Shown: piece by piece, positions 1-8,622 of the stretch
How positions within the stretch are numbered: position 1 is the stretch's first letter
Layout: every line of letters starts with the position of its first letter
Notes under the pieces: model-generated
The model's input: the letters and a program-made list of their open reading frames with translations, nothing else
Database searches by the model: none
What the model was told of the DNA's origin: nothing
IMG/VR virus record: IMGVR_UViG_3300013099_000058
Location: 1 to 30,905 of that record
DNA: 30,905 nt
From: a virus
Reading direction: 5' to 3' (one strand)
Made by a program: the position numbers and the translations under genes

Positions 1-1
1 C

Positions 2-28
2 TATTTTTGCGGGATTAAAAGTGGCTAA
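2..28 (+). CDS. C-terminal end of an upstream gene (partial)
   Basis: Frame 2 from the window edge reads eight residues ending Tyr-Phe-Cys-Gly-Ile-Lys-Ser-Gly and a TAA stop, overlapping the GTG start of the next gene by 8 bases. The stretch is too short to identify. It is called because its nucleotides (TTGCGGGAT) and its Cys-Gly-Ile ending match exactly the end of giant protein A at 19655-19664, where the same bases also precede the next start codon. The alternative is that frame 3, which is also open to the edge, is the coding frame and the 21-437 gene simply starts outside the window. Confidence 0.4.
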   Translation, partial: YFCGIKSG

Positions 29-437
29 TAGTCCTACTAGTCTCCTTGGAAACTTAGGAGTGTCTGCATACATTGATGATTACTCTACAGCGAGCTCAGT
101 GGCTATGAGTACTAACGCAGTAAGTGGGGAGTTAACATGCGTTGTCACAGGAACGTATAGAGTTAATATAGCATTTGACCTTGCGTTTGATAATGTTGCA
201 GGTGCAGGTAAGAAAGAGATATACTTAGGTGTACGAAATACAACTACTGATACATTGATTGAGGAGATTAAGGGTTTTATACTTAAAGACGCAGAGACTT
301 ACAGCTTTAGTGCTAACTCTTTAGTGGACTTAGCAGCTAACTCAGATTATGCATTAGAGCTTAGAAGTGAGATAGCACTAACTAACTTAGAGTTTACTCA
401 GTCTAACTTTGACTTAGAGAGCGTACATATAAGGTAA
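21..437 (+). CDS. Small beta-rich virion/tail protein, hypothetical
   Basis: A 138-residue protein read from a GTG start. GGGAT lies 5 bases upstream and could serve as the ribosome binding site. The frame is also open to the window edge, so a longer protein cannot be excluded. The sequence is rich in alternating Thr, Val, Ser and aromatic residues and ends in predicted beta strands, resembling the jelly-roll or C1q-like tail domains of phage fibres. No enzyme motif and no cysteine except one near residue 40 are visible. Its place directly before an 81-residue protein and an adhesin suggests a tail or receptor-binding accessory. The function is inferred from context only. Confidence 0.6.
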   Translation: MANSPTSLLGNLGVSAYIDDYSTASSVAMSTNAVSGELTCVVTGTYRVNIAFDLAFDNVAGAGKKEIYLGVRNTTTDTLIEEIKGFILKDAETYSFSANSLVDLAANSDYALELRSEIALTNLEFTQSNFDLESVHIR

Positions 438-475
438 GTACCTGCTAGTATATAAATAAAATTAAAGGATATTAA

Positions 476-721
476 ATGACTACAACACACGGATATACAA
501 ATGATACATGGGTTACTATAGTGAGTGATGAGGACTACTTATTACAAGTAAAAGGTAAGAAGCCTATTGAGTTGGTGGCAGGTACATTGCCTACAGATAT
601 ACATACTAAAGGCGTTACATTAAACCCAGGTGATGCTATTACGTCTCAGATGCTTGCCGGTACACTACATATACACTCAGCTGTGGAGAATACAGTTGGT
701 GAGTACACAGTAGCGGTGTAA
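476..721 (+). CDS. Small virion-associated protein, hypothetical (81 aa)
   Basis: An 81-residue ORF preceded by the extended ribosome binding site AAAGGATAT (about 467-475) used before many genes here. It is rich in Thr, Val and Gly and looks like a small beta-sandwich, without cysteine, membrane segment or recognisable motif. Its stop at 719-721 lies two bases before the ATG of the adhesin gene, so the two are probably co-translated. It could be a small tail or head decoration protein. This is based on position and composition, not on a recognised family. Confidence 0.65.
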   Translation: MTTTHGYTNDTWVTIVSDEDYLLQVKGKKPIELVAGTLPTDIHTKGVTLNPGDAITSQMLAGTLHIHSAVENTVGEYTVAV

Positions 722-723
722 TA

Positions 724-2544
724 ATGCTGTGCCTTGATAAAGTATTTAGACCTTTTAAATGCCCTTCAGGGTATGGTGGGTATGGTGATGAGTATAGGAT
801 AAAATCAATAGTGGAAACCGTAGAAGGTTCATGTACATTTACATCAGGAGATACTTGTGTAGCTACATCAACAGTATTAGCTTCAACAGTTAATGCTGCA
901 GGTGCAGAATCATTTACATGGAGTGGTTATGTAGAGGGAGCAACTAGACCTTACGAAGAAGATGGTACTATGATAACAGATGTAGATGGAAAGAGATATT
1001 TACAAGATGTTGGAGATGCACCAGCTACAGATACAGTTAGTAATAATGGGCAAGGATTGAAGTTTAATGGTGTTGACCAGAATATATCACTATTTGAAGT
1101 TGTGGCTAATGATAGCTACACAATGATAGCTGACAATGGAGCTACTAGAGTTTGCAGCTTAGACAATAACTTATTCAATAATGGTAATGTAGTCGCCTAT
1201 TTTAATGGAGAAGGGGGTTATGTAACTATTGATAGCGTACCTACTGGTATCAGAGCAATAGTATGTAGACCAACAGAATTTGATATATATGTTAATGGAT
1301 TACTCTTCAAGACAGAATCTGTGCCTCTAGGATATAGCCAAACTGTATATCCTGACATAGGTAAAAGAAATACATTCTATACTGAAGGGATTGTATCAAA
1401 CTATATATTCATTAAAGGTAATCTTACCCCAACTCAAATAGCATACCAATTCAACAACCCAGAGAAATTCTTATACAGACAAAATAATATCCTAAAGTCA
1501 GATATACTTACTCAAGGGGAGATAGATAATGTAGTTGCTTATTTACCTTTATGTGAGAATGATGGTTATTGTAGAGACTTGGTTGGTTATAGTGAGGGTA
1601 GTGAAGAAGTAACTAATGGTACTTTTGATACTAACCTTGATGGTTGGTCTGTAGCAGCAACATCAAGAGGTACTTATAGTTGGGATAGTGGTAGAGCTAA
1701 GATTATTAATAATGGTGCTGATTCATACCCGAACATTACAACCTATGTAGCTTGTACGATAGGAAGCACTTATAAGATTAGCTTCTCTGCTGATATGGGT
1801 ACAGCAGATGCAGTTGAACTTAGACTGGTTGATGGAGTATCTGGAAATGTAAACTACCAAGTTACAGAGTCTGGTAACTACGAAGTTATATGGGAATGTC
1901 AAGCAACAGACAACTACCTTATTCTATTGTATCTATGGGAAACTGGTAATACTGGTCATGATTGTTGGTTTGATAATATATCAATCAAAGAGCTATCAGC
2001 CACATACCCAATAACAAACTACCTAGATACTATGAGGACTAATGCAGAGAACTTAGATACTGGATTACAAACAAGCTCATTAGTTAGAGATAGCTTAGGA
2101 GTACCAATAGATATTCCACATGGTACTAATCATAGAGAGGGTCAGATATTTGAAACTGGTATGACTATTACAGCACCATATACAGCAGTTGAATATTGTA
2201 TTAAAGATGGAGTTACTACTAAGTATGTACTTGTAGATGATGGTTCTACTCAGACTTTATTCATTGATAATGCTGTTGGTAAACCTGGTGTAGCTATTCA
2301 TAATCCAGTAGTGTTTAAAGGCTTTAGTTTACTGAACCTTACTGATGAGATAGATGAGAGAATTCTATTTGCATATAGTGATACATTAGCTAATATAACA
2401 AGTGGTCAAGGTACTAAGCAGATTACAGTAGCTAGTGATGCTGATGAAGATATTAGTATTCACTTAACTTGTGAAGCATTTGATACTGTTACAACACTAG
2501 AGAAGACTAAAAACATCATACAGGAACACACATTAGCTCCTTAG
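724..2544 (+). CDS. Tail adhesin with lectin-like and carbohydrate-binding domains
   Basis: A 606-residue protein. Residues about 100-255 read like a concanavalin-A/laminin-G-type lectin fold, with the typical ending seen in phage fibres (Gly-Lys-Arg-Asn-Thr, then Leu-Thr-x-x-Gln-Ile and an Asn-Pro-Glu-x-Phe-Leu-Tyr stretch). Residues about 296-427 look like a CBM4/9-type carbohydrate-binding module: the opening Val-Thr-Asn-Gly-x-Phe-x-x-x-x-x-Gly-Trp and the closing Trp-Phe-Asp-Asn-Ile-Ser-Ile-Lys are hallmarks. The C-terminus is beta-rich. It probably binds surface polysaccharide of the host. No hydrolase motif is visible. It begins two bases after the preceding stop, with only a weak ribosome binding site, which suggests translational coupling. 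Unlike the neighbouring virion genes it contains many cysteines. Confidence 0.7.
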   Translation: MLCLDKVFRPFKCPSGYGGYGDEYRIKSIVETVEGSCTFTSGDTCVATSTVLASTVNAAGAESFTWSGYVEGATRPYEEDGTMITDVDGKRYLQDVGDAPATDTVSNNGQGLKFNGVDQNISLFEVVANDSYTMIADNGATRVCSLDNNLFNNGNVVAYFNGEGGYVTIDSVPTGIRAIVCRPTEFDIYVNGLLFKTESVPLGYSQTVYPDIGKRNTFYTEGIVSNYIFIKGNLTPTQIAYQFNNPEKFLYRQNNILKSDILTQGEIDNVVAYLPLCENDGYCRDLVGYSEGSEEVTNGTFDTNLDGWSVAATSRGTYSWDSGRAKIINNGADSYPNITTYVACTIGSTYKISFSADMGTADAVELRLVDGVSGNVNYQVTESGNYEVIWECQATDNYLILLYLWETGNTGHDCWFDNISIKELSATYPITNYLDTMRTNAENLDTGLQTSSLVRDSLGVPIDIPHGTNHREGQIFETGMTITAPYTAVEYCIKDGVTTKYVLVDDGSTQTLFIDNAVGKPGVAIHNPVVFKGFSLLNLTDEIDERILFAYSDTLANITSGQGTKQITVASDADEDISIHLTCEAFDTVTTLEKTKNIIQEHTLAP

Positions 2545-2562
2545 GCTATATGGCTTTAAGTG

Positions 2563-2571
2563 TGGTATAAT
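2563..2571 (+). promoter_or_regulatory. Extended -10 promoter before the portal gene
   Basis: TGGTATAAT is a perfect TGnTATAAT extended -10 box in the 54-base gap after the adhesin gene. No TTGACA-like -35 element is seen 17 bases upstream, which extended -10 promoters do not need. Transcription would begin about 2578 and read the head genes. Confidence 0.65.
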
Positions 2572-2598
2572 GCGTAGATTAAATAAAGGACTATGATA

Positions 2599-4854
2599 AT
2601 GACAGATAATGAAGATACAACTTCTGAAACACCTGTAAAGAGGCGTAAGAAACTACAGCCCTCATGGCACAACTGCCCTACACAGGCTGATTTAGATAAT
2701 GACTACAAGTCTGCAGAATCTAGCCAAGACGCATTTAAGGCTAAGCTAGAAGAGTGGTTAGAGACTCGGTCTGGTGGTGATGATATAATTGTTAGTGGAG
2801 TTGGTAAGTCTAAGGCTAGGCCTCTTGTTGTTCGTAAGAATAACGAGTGGAAGTACCCTGCATTAGAGGAGCCATTTCTAAATACAAGCGACTTGTTTAG
2901 AGTTTCCCCTGCAACACATGCAGATACAGAAGCTGCAGAACAGAATAGTCAGATACTTAACTACCAGTGGAACACTAAAGTACAGAAGACTAAGATTGTT
3001 AGTGACATAGTACACACTGTAGTTGATGAAGGTACAGTTATTGTTAAGACTGGCTGGGATGCTGAGTACGATATTGAGGTAGTAGATGAAGAGGTACCTG
3101 TGTATGCAAGTCCTGAAGAATCTATTATGCTTATGCAACAAGCTGTGCAGTCAGGGCAGATGACTCCTGAGCAAGCTAGAGCTATGCTAGAGACTGGTGA
3201 GCCTATGACTGTAGGTTCTGAGATAGAGAAAGTTGAGCGAGAAGTACTTGTTAAGAATCAACCCACATACGAGGTATGTGTAACAGCTAATGTTACAATA
3301 GATCCTACATGCGATGGTGTGGTTGCTGACGCACTTTTTGCTATACATGAATATGATACGTCATATGCCGATCTGAAGAGCAATGAGCACTACGTAGATG
3401 AGGAAGGTAATGAGCATGGAGTTTATTACAATTTAGACTTTATTACACTTGATAGAGGGGCTGATGATAGTTACGACGAGTCATTATCTGATGCTTCTAA
3501 TAACTTTGAGTTTAAAGATAAGGCTAGACGTAGACTAAAAGCTTACGAGTACTGGGGTTATTGGGATATTCAAGGTGATGGTGAGCTTGTAAGTATTGTA
3601 GGTACATGGATTGGTACAACTTTAATTAGACTAGAGGAGAATCCATTCCCGCATAAACGTATACCATTTAGTGTGGCCACGTATATGCCTGTAAGTAACA
3701 ACGTACACGGTGAGCCAGATGCAGAGTTACTTAGAGAGAATCAAGAGTCTATAGGTAAGATGACTAGGGCTATTCATGATATAACTGCTAGGCAGGCTGT
3801 AGGGCAAGAGTTTATAGATGAGAACTTTTTCCCAAGTCCTTCTGTTAAGAATGCTTATGAGAAGGGTCAAACAGTTTACTACCGTTCAGGGTTTAAAGCT
3901 AGTGATGCTGTGTACCGTAAGGATATACAGCAAGTTGGCAGTACTCCTTTTGATGTTATTAAGTGGCAAACAGCTGATGGTAATGAGTTAACTGGTACGA
4001 AGCCCTTTGGTGGTGCTGGTGGTGCTAGAATGGAAGGCAGTGCACAAGTCCGAGACTCAATGGATGCAACTGCTAAGAGAGAGCTGAGTATACTTAGACG
4101 CCTTAGTGATTTACTTTTTGTAGATATGGCTAGGATGACAGTTGCTATGAATCAAGCTTGGCTATCTGAAGAAGAAGTTATCCGTATTACAGATAAAGAG
4201 TTTGTAGTTATTAAGAGAGATGACCTTCAAGGTGATTTCGATTTAAGAGTACAGGTATCCACCCCTGAGAAGGACGATGACCAAGCTACTAAGATTATGA
4301 AGTTGATGCAGACTAATGGTGCTAGTATGTCCCCTGAGATAGCTAAGATGCATTATGTACAGTTAGCTTCATTATGGAACTTGGATGCATTAGCTACCGC
4401 TGTTAAAGAGTATGAGCCTCAGCCTAATCCTAAAGAAGAAGAACTTATGGACTTACAGCTTGAAGAGCAGAAACTTAAAAATGCACTTGCGGCTAAACAA
4501 CTTGAAGATTACGATAGTAAAATCTACGAGAGATTATCTAGAACTGAAGAGAACGCACAGGGCGATGCTAAGCTTAAACAAGCTAAGGCACAACAAGCTA
4601 TTAGTACAGCTGCTAAATTGGATGAAGAGACAGATATCTTGTCACAGTCTTTTCTATTCCTACAGGATGGTACTAAGCGACAGCAAGATATAGAAGACCA
4701 GGAGTATAAGCTACAAGGTGAGATGGCGAAGCAACAACAGAAGGATGTTAATGCAGAGTCTAAAAGTAAAACAGATGATTTACGTCAGGCAGGTATAGAG
4801 CATATTCAGAACGCTTACACACGTACTCCTGGCAAAACACTAGCAGAGATATAA
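2599..4854 (+). CDS. Portal protein, N4-like
   Basis: About 751 residues, close to the length I recall for the N4 portal (763). This protein forms the dodecameric ring through which DNA enters and leaves the capsid. The middle region (residues about 330-510) has the conserved feel of this family: the Glu-Pro-Asp-Ala-Glu-Leu-Leu-Arg-Glu-Asn block, followed by a Gly-rich loop and an Arg-Asp-Ser-Met-Asp-Ala-x-x-Lys-Arg-Glu-Leu helix. The C-terminal 150 residues are a Gln/Lys/Glu-rich coiled coil. A start at 2593 is also possible, but AAAGGA at 2585-2590 is only 2 bases from it and 8 bases from the ATG at 2599, so 2599 is preferred. It lies just downstream of an extended -10 promoter and upstream of the head assembly genes. 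Confidence 0.85.
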   Translation: MTDNEDTTSETPVKRRKKLQPSWHNCPTQADLDNDYKSAESSQDAFKAKLEEWLETRSGGDDIIVSGVGKSKARPLVVRKNNEWKYPALEEPFLNTSDLFRVSPATHADTEAAEQNSQILNYQWNTKVQKTKIVSDIVHTVVDEGTVIVKTGWDAEYDIEVVDEEVPVYASPEESIMLMQQAVQSGQMTPEQARAMLETGEPMTVGSEIEKVEREVLVKNQPTYEVCVTANVTIDPTCDGVVADALFAIHEYDTSYADLKSNEHYVDEEGNEHGVYYNLDFITLDRGADDSYDESLSDASNNFEFKDKARRRLKAYEYWGYWDIQGDGELVSIVGTWIGTTLIRLEENPFPHKRIPFSVATYMPVSNNVHGEPDAELLRENQESIGKMTRAIHDITARQAVGQEFIDENFFPSPSVKNAYEKGQTVYYRSGFKASDAVYRKDIQQVGSTPFDVIKWQTADGNELTGTKPFGGAGGARMEGSAQVRDSMDATAKRELSILRRLSDLLFVDMARMTVAMNQAWLSEEEVIRITDKEFVVIKRDDLQGDFDLRVQVSTPEKDDDQATKIMKLMQTNGASMSPEIAKMHYVQLASLWNLDALATAVKEYEPQPNPKEEELMDLQLEEQKLKNALAAKQLEDYDSKIYERLSRTEENAQGDAKLKQAKAQQAISTAAKLDEETDILSQSFLFLQDGTKRQQDIEDQEYKLQGEMAKQQQKDVNAESKSKTDDLRQAGIEHIQNAYTRTPGKTLAEI

Positions 4855-4864
4855 AGGATATGAT

Positions 4865-5317
4865 ATGATAAACCAAGTACCACAACACGCAGGCAACCAA
4901 GCACCTCAAGTAGGGCTAGGAGGCCCTCCAGGAGCTCCACAAGGGCAACCAGCACCTAATGCATACATAACACCTAGCGTGCCTCTAACGGCTGTTAATG
5001 ACGAGCTGACAGGTAAGCAAGGTATGATGCTAGAAGCTGCTGGTCAGCAAGGAATGCAAGCAGGAGCACAAGCTGGCTATCAGCAAGCTAATGCAGAACA
5101 AGCGCAGGCTGCAGCGCAAGAGCAGTTACAAGGTCAGATGATGCAAGCAGCACAAGCTATAGCTTCAGGACAGTTAGATCCTGCTATGGTTATGCAGATG
5201 GCTCAGCAAGAAGCTCAGCAAGGCAACCCAGCAGCTATTCAAGAAGCTCAGCAAGTAATTGCTATGGCTCAACAGATGGCACAGCAAGGCCAGCCGGGTC
5301 AAAGAGGTTTAGTTTAA
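4865..5317 (+). CDS. Gln/Ala-rich low-complexity head protein, hypothetical
   Basis: A 150-residue protein, 10 bases after the portal stop, with AAAGGA 6 bases before its ATG. The N-terminal 30 residues are Pro/Gly/Gln-rich. Residues about 45-145 are dominated by Gln, Ala and Met in helical repeats of the Ala-Gln-Gln-Met type. No known domain is recognised. Its position between portal and scaffold matches the slot of the small uncharacterised N4 protein next to the portal, so a role in head assembly or as a portal-associated plug is plausible but inferred. Confidence 0.75.
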   Translation: MINQVPQHAGNQAPQVGLGGPPGAPQGQPAPNAYITPSVPLTAVNDELTGKQGMMLEAAGQQGMQAGAQAGYQQANAEQAQAAAQEQLQGQMMQAAQAIASGQLDPAMVMQMAQQEAQQGNPAAIQEAQQVIAMAQQMAQQGQPGQRGLV

Positions 5318-5465
5318 ATTAAAGCTATACTTAAGGTTATGAAGTGTATACTCCCGTTACTTAATACATAGTGTATAAAGTAACCTAGGCCAAATAGCGA
5401 AGCCTATTAAAACTCTGGCATAACATATACGGCAATGCGAAAGCACCCGTTAAAGGATACAGACA
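5318..5465 (+). ncRNA. Folded intergenic RNA segment (leader of the scaffold operon)
   Basis: This 148-base gap contains at least three stem-loops on the + strand. The first is a 13-bp stem with one A-A mismatch and a TAG loop (5356-5368 with 5372-5384). The second is a 5-bp stem TAGGC/GCCTA (5386-5390 with 5402-5406). The third is a nested hairpin with ACGG/CCGT outside and TGC-GAAA-GCA inside (5429-5450), carrying a GNRA tetraloop. The last stem ends one base before the AAAGGA ribosome binding site at 5452-5457. A TATACT box at 5347-5352 might start transcription within the gap. A translation-control element or processing site is possible. No known riboswitch is recognised. Confidence 0.4.
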
Positions 5466-5849
5466 ATGGATGAAACATCTACTCTGAGAGCAACACTCAA
5501 GACTATAGACGCTGTAATTGAGACACAGTATGAAGCAATCAAACGTGGTGAGGATTTAAAGATCCTTATGAATGATTCTCGATTTAAACGAGTTATACTA
5601 GATGGTTATATTGAAACGGAAGCTAAGAGGTTATTTGATATCTTAACTGACCCTTCAGGAGCTAGTGCTTATACAGCTGCAGAGATTCATCTGAAGCTAG
5701 AAGCTATTAGTCACTTTAAAGGTTATGTAGGTACTGCAGATTTTGCAGGGACTGTGAAGATGGACGCGGAAAGTGCTCCTCTCAAAATTATGAGAGAAGA
5801 GAACTTCCGTAAAGAAGTAACAGCTACGGCTGATAGAAGTGGAGAATAA
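5466..5849 (+). CDS. Small helical protein before scaffold, hypothetical
   Basis: A 127-residue, mainly alpha-helical protein (helices around residues 5-60 and 70-95), charged and without cysteine, membrane segment or enzyme motif. AAAGGA lies about 8 bases before the ATG, just behind a folded leader. The next gene starts two bases after its stop, so the pair is one translational unit. The position in the head assembly cluster suggests a small head or connector factor. No family is recognised. Confidence 0.75.
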   Translation: MDETSTLRATLKTIDAVIETQYEAIKRGEDLKILMNDSRFKRVILDGYIETEAKRLFDILTDPSGASAYTAAEIHLKLEAISHFKGYVGTADFAGTVKMDAESAPLKIMREENFRKEVTATADRSGE

Positions 5850-5851
5850 TT

Positions 5852-7216
5852 ATGGCAGATAACATCGAGAAAGAAGCAGAGTTCACAGAGGATATCTTTG
5901 ACTCTATGCTACATGGAACGTTTGAGGAGCCAGAAGCGGAAGCTGAGGGTGAGGACGAAAGTGTTGAAGAAGATGCAGATACTGCTGAAGACTTTGACAA
6001 TAATGACGAAGACCACGAGGACACAGACCAAGAAGACGAGTCTGAGACTGAAGAGGAACCTGATGATACTGGCGACGGTGAGGATGATGAGGACTCTGAG
6101 GAATTAGACGAAGATGAGGAAGAAAACTCTCCAGTAGACGAAGATAGTTCAGATGATGAAGGTAGTGATACTGAAGGCGAAGAGGAAGACTCAGACGATG
6201 AGGAAGACTTAGAAGCTGATGAAGGCACTGACGAGGAATCAGAAGATGAAGCAGACACAGAGGACGAAGCTGACGTAGCTGACCCCGAGACTACTGATGG
6301 AATCGACTATAAGGCATTCTACGACACTGTAGTTAATACAGAATTTGTTGTTAATGGTAAGAAGACTAAAGGCTTTTCAGATCCACAGAAAGTTATACAG
6401 TCCATGCAAATGGCTGGTGGCTTTAGTGAGAAGATGGCCGGATTTAAGCAGTATCGCCCGTTTATGTCTCCTTTAAAAGATAGAGGTATGCTGGACGACC
6501 AGTCTAAGTTTGACTTAGCTATGAACCTTATCGATGGGGATAAGGAAGCGATTAAGCAACACCTACAGTCACTAGATATCGACCCGTTAGACTTAGATAT
6601 GGAGCAAATTGACTACGCTGGTAAATCCAACGTAGCTAGTAATGAGTCTCTTGTTATCGAAGATGCAATGGAGAGAGCTAGAGGTATGGGTATTGAAGAT
6701 CGTGTGAGACAAGTTATTGGGAAGGAATGGGATGCTGCAAGCTTCCAGGAGTTCGTCAGTAACGATGCAGTACGTAATGACTTACTAAACCACATGTCCA
6801 CAGGCGATTACGATCGTGTGCAGGATAAGATGGCTGAGTTAAGTAGACTTGATTATAATGGTGCTTATGGTAACATGAACACTATTGGCAAGTACCGCGC
6901 TGCTGTTGGAGAGTTGCAGAGAGAGCAGGCTAATAACCCTGCCCCTGCAGCACCAACACCTCCTGTAAAGGCTGTTAAGAAAGCACCATCAGTTAAGGCT
7001 GAGAAGGCTAAGATAGAGCAAGCTAGGAAGGAGGAGAAGTACAAGGTTGCTGCTGCAGAGCAGGAAGCTAAACGTACTCAACAACGTAAGAAGGCCTCTT
7101 CAATGAGTAAGAAGAAAGCTAAGGCTAAGCCTAAAGCTAAATTCGACCCATTGAAGGTAGAAGGCGAGGAACTAGATGGTCTTATGGACTTTCTAATATC
7201 AGGCGATAGAGGGTAA
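5852..7216 (+). CDS. Scaffold-like head assembly protein with polyacidic N-terminus
   Basis: A 454-residue protein with three blocks. Residues about 10-145 are almost entirely Glu and Asp with Ser, Thr and Gly. Residues about 150-370 are a mixed helical domain. Residues about 370-435 are Lys/Ala-rich and strongly basic. The position directly before the major capsid gene, the acidic disordered arm and the basic helical tail fit a capsid scaffolding protein, the slot of N4 gp57. The polyacidic arm could occupy the capsid interior and exclude or mimic DNA. The extreme composition makes shadow reading frames on both strands. A protease for scaffold removal is not seen nearby, though protein C carries a protease-like motif. 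Confidence 0.75.
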   Translation: MADNIEKEAEFTEDIFDSMLHGTFEEPEAEAEGEDESVEEDADTAEDFDNNDEDHEDTDQEDESETEEEPDDTGDGEDDEDSEELDEDEEENSPVDEDSSDDEGSDTEGEEEDSDDEEDLEADEGTDEESEDEADTEDEADVADPETTDGIDYKAFYDTVVNTEFVVNGKKTKGFSDPQKVIQSMQMAGGFSEKMAGFKQYRPFMSPLKDRGMLDDQSKFDLAMNLIDGDKEAIKQHLQSLDIDPLDLDMEQIDYAGKSNVASNESLVIEDAMERARGMGIEDRVRQVIGKEWDAASFQEFVSNDAVRNDLLNHMSTGDYDRVQDKMAELSRLDYNGAYGNMNTIGKYRAAVGELQREQANNPAPAAPTPPVKAVKKAPSVKAEKAKIEQARKEEKYKVAAAEQEAKRTQQRKKASSMSKKKAKAKPKAKFDPLKVEGEELDGLMDFLISGDRG

Positions 7217-7254
7217 CACCTCGTCCCTAAAACAATAATTTACAAAGGATTCAA

Positions 7255-8583
7255 ATGTCTACAAAATCATTATTTAACCAAGGTGGTTATACTTCAACTG
7301 GAATTGACGAACAATATAATGACAAGTTCTGGTCAAAAGGTGCTATCCGTGAAGCTGCTAAGAAGAGAACATTCACACAACTAGGTGACCGTTTAACTCA
7401 ACCTAAGCACTACGGTGATGAGATTGTTAAAGAGCGTCAGTTCCCAATCTTACACGAGCTTAACCGTTTAGACGGTGGTGTTGATGCAACAACTGCGTCT
7501 GTAATTTTAGAGACTTTCTACTCTTATAACACTTCAGGTGTATTAGTTGGAACATTCGAGACTAGAGACTATGCTGACGCTGCTGCTGCTGAGACTGCTG
7601 CAATTGCTGCTGCTGGTGGTGGTAAAGTACTTAATGGTGCTGGTGCGTTATATGGTGGAGATGCAGATTATTCTGTTGTTACTGGTACATTCCCAGCGTT
7701 AGGTGAAGAGGGTGGAAACGTTAATGGCGTTAATACTAAATCTGTTACTGTTCGTGGTAATGTTTCTGAGTTTGGTATTCACATGAAATTTACTCAAAAG
7801 TCTATTGATATGGATTCTAGAGTTGGTATCCTTGCACAGAAGACTCGTGCGCTTGGTGAAGCTAAGGGTGACCTATATGAGGCTCAAGTTCAGTCTGATT
7901 TAATTGCTGCTTCTGAGTTAAACAGAACGTTTGCTGGTACTACTGCTACTTCTTTACTTACTTGTAATAGAGATGCTGTACTTACTTTTGCTGACCTCCG
8001 TTTAATGGAGCAAGAACTTAAGAGATTATTAGTGCCACGTGATACTAAAATCATTACTGGTTCAACTAAGATTGATACTAAAGTAGTTGGTAAAGCTTAC
8101 TACGTTTATGTTGGTCAAGAGTTAACTCCAATGCTAGAAGACATGCAACACAATGGTGTTAATGTATGGGTACCTGTTGAAGCTTATGCTGATGCTGCTA
8201 CTACTGCTGATGGAGAGATTGGTAAGATTGGTCGTTTCCGTTTCATCGAAGTTGATAACATGCAAAAATACCGTGGTGTTGGTGTTGCTGATGGTACTGC
8301 TGCTTCTGCAGATGATACTGATGGTTACCACTCTTCTAAAGCCGCTGGTGGTGGTGCAGACTCTTTTGATGTTTTCCCTGTTTTATTCGTCGGGTCTGAT
8401 TCATTTGCTACTGTTGGTTTTGAAGGTGATTCTTCTAAGATTAAGACTGCTATGCCTAAAGCTGATGCTCACAATGACCCTTTCGGAAAGAATGGTTCTA
8501 TGTCAATCGCTTGGTACTTTGGTACTCTTATCTATAGAGCAGAACGCATAAGACAAGTGGCTTGTGTAGCACCAATTAGTTAG
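7255..8583 (+). CDS. Major capsid protein, N4-gp56 family
   Basis: A 442-residue protein with AAAGGA 6 bases before the ATG. The N-terminus (a Lys-Phe-Trp-Ser-Lys block, then a Lys-His-Tyr-Gly-Asp segment introducing the first strand) and the C-terminal Ile-Ala-Trp-Tyr-Phe-Gly-Thr-Leu-Ile stretch are typical of N4-gp56-type HK97-fold capsid proteins. The length fits the family (N4 gp56 is about 400). An Ala/Gly-rich insertion at residues about 100-130 may be an extended loop. Codon choice is visibly more uniform (GGT, GCT, ACT) than in its neighbours, as expected for the most highly expressed virion gene. It lies directly after the scaffold gene and before an inserted endonuclease gene. Confidence 0.9.
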   Translation: MSTKSLFNQGGYTSTGIDEQYNDKFWSKGAIREAAKKRTFTQLGDRLTQPKHYGDEIVKERQFPILHELNRLDGGVDATTASVILETFYSYNTSGVLVGTFETRDYADAAAAETAAIAAAGGGKVLNGAGALYGGDADYSVVTGTFPALGEEGGNVNGVNTKSVTVRGNVSEFGIHMKFTQKSIDMDSRVGILAQKTRALGEAKGDLYEAQVQSDLIAASELNRTFAGTTATSLLTCNRDAVLTFADLRLMEQELKRLLVPRDTKIITGSTKIDTKVVGKAYYVYVGQELTPMLEDMQHNGVNVWVPVEAYADAATTADGEIGKIGRFRFIEVDNMQKYRGVGVADGTAASADDTDGYHSSKAAGGGADSFDVFPVLFVGSDSFATVGFEGDSSKIKTAMPKADAHNDPFGKNGSMSIAWYFGTLIYRAERIRQVACVAPIS

Positions 8584-8602
8584 GTCTAGTTAGGTCAATT
8601 CA

Positions 8603-8619
8603 GTAGCCATTAAGGCTGC
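8603..8619 (+). other. Stem-loop after the capsid gene
   Basis: GTAGCC and GGCTGC pair around an ATTAA loop, giving 6 bp with one G-T pair, 20 bases after the capsid stop. There is no T-run behind it, so it is only a weak terminator candidate. It could instead protect the 3' end of the capsid mRNA. Confidence 0.4.
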
Positions 8620-8622
8620 CTC

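Noticed and set aside
5824-6258. 144-residue Ser-rich ORF on the - strand
   Set aside because: It is the mirror of the Glu/Asp-rich segment of the scaffold-like gene; its serine-only composition and lack of a ribosome binding site show a shadow frame.
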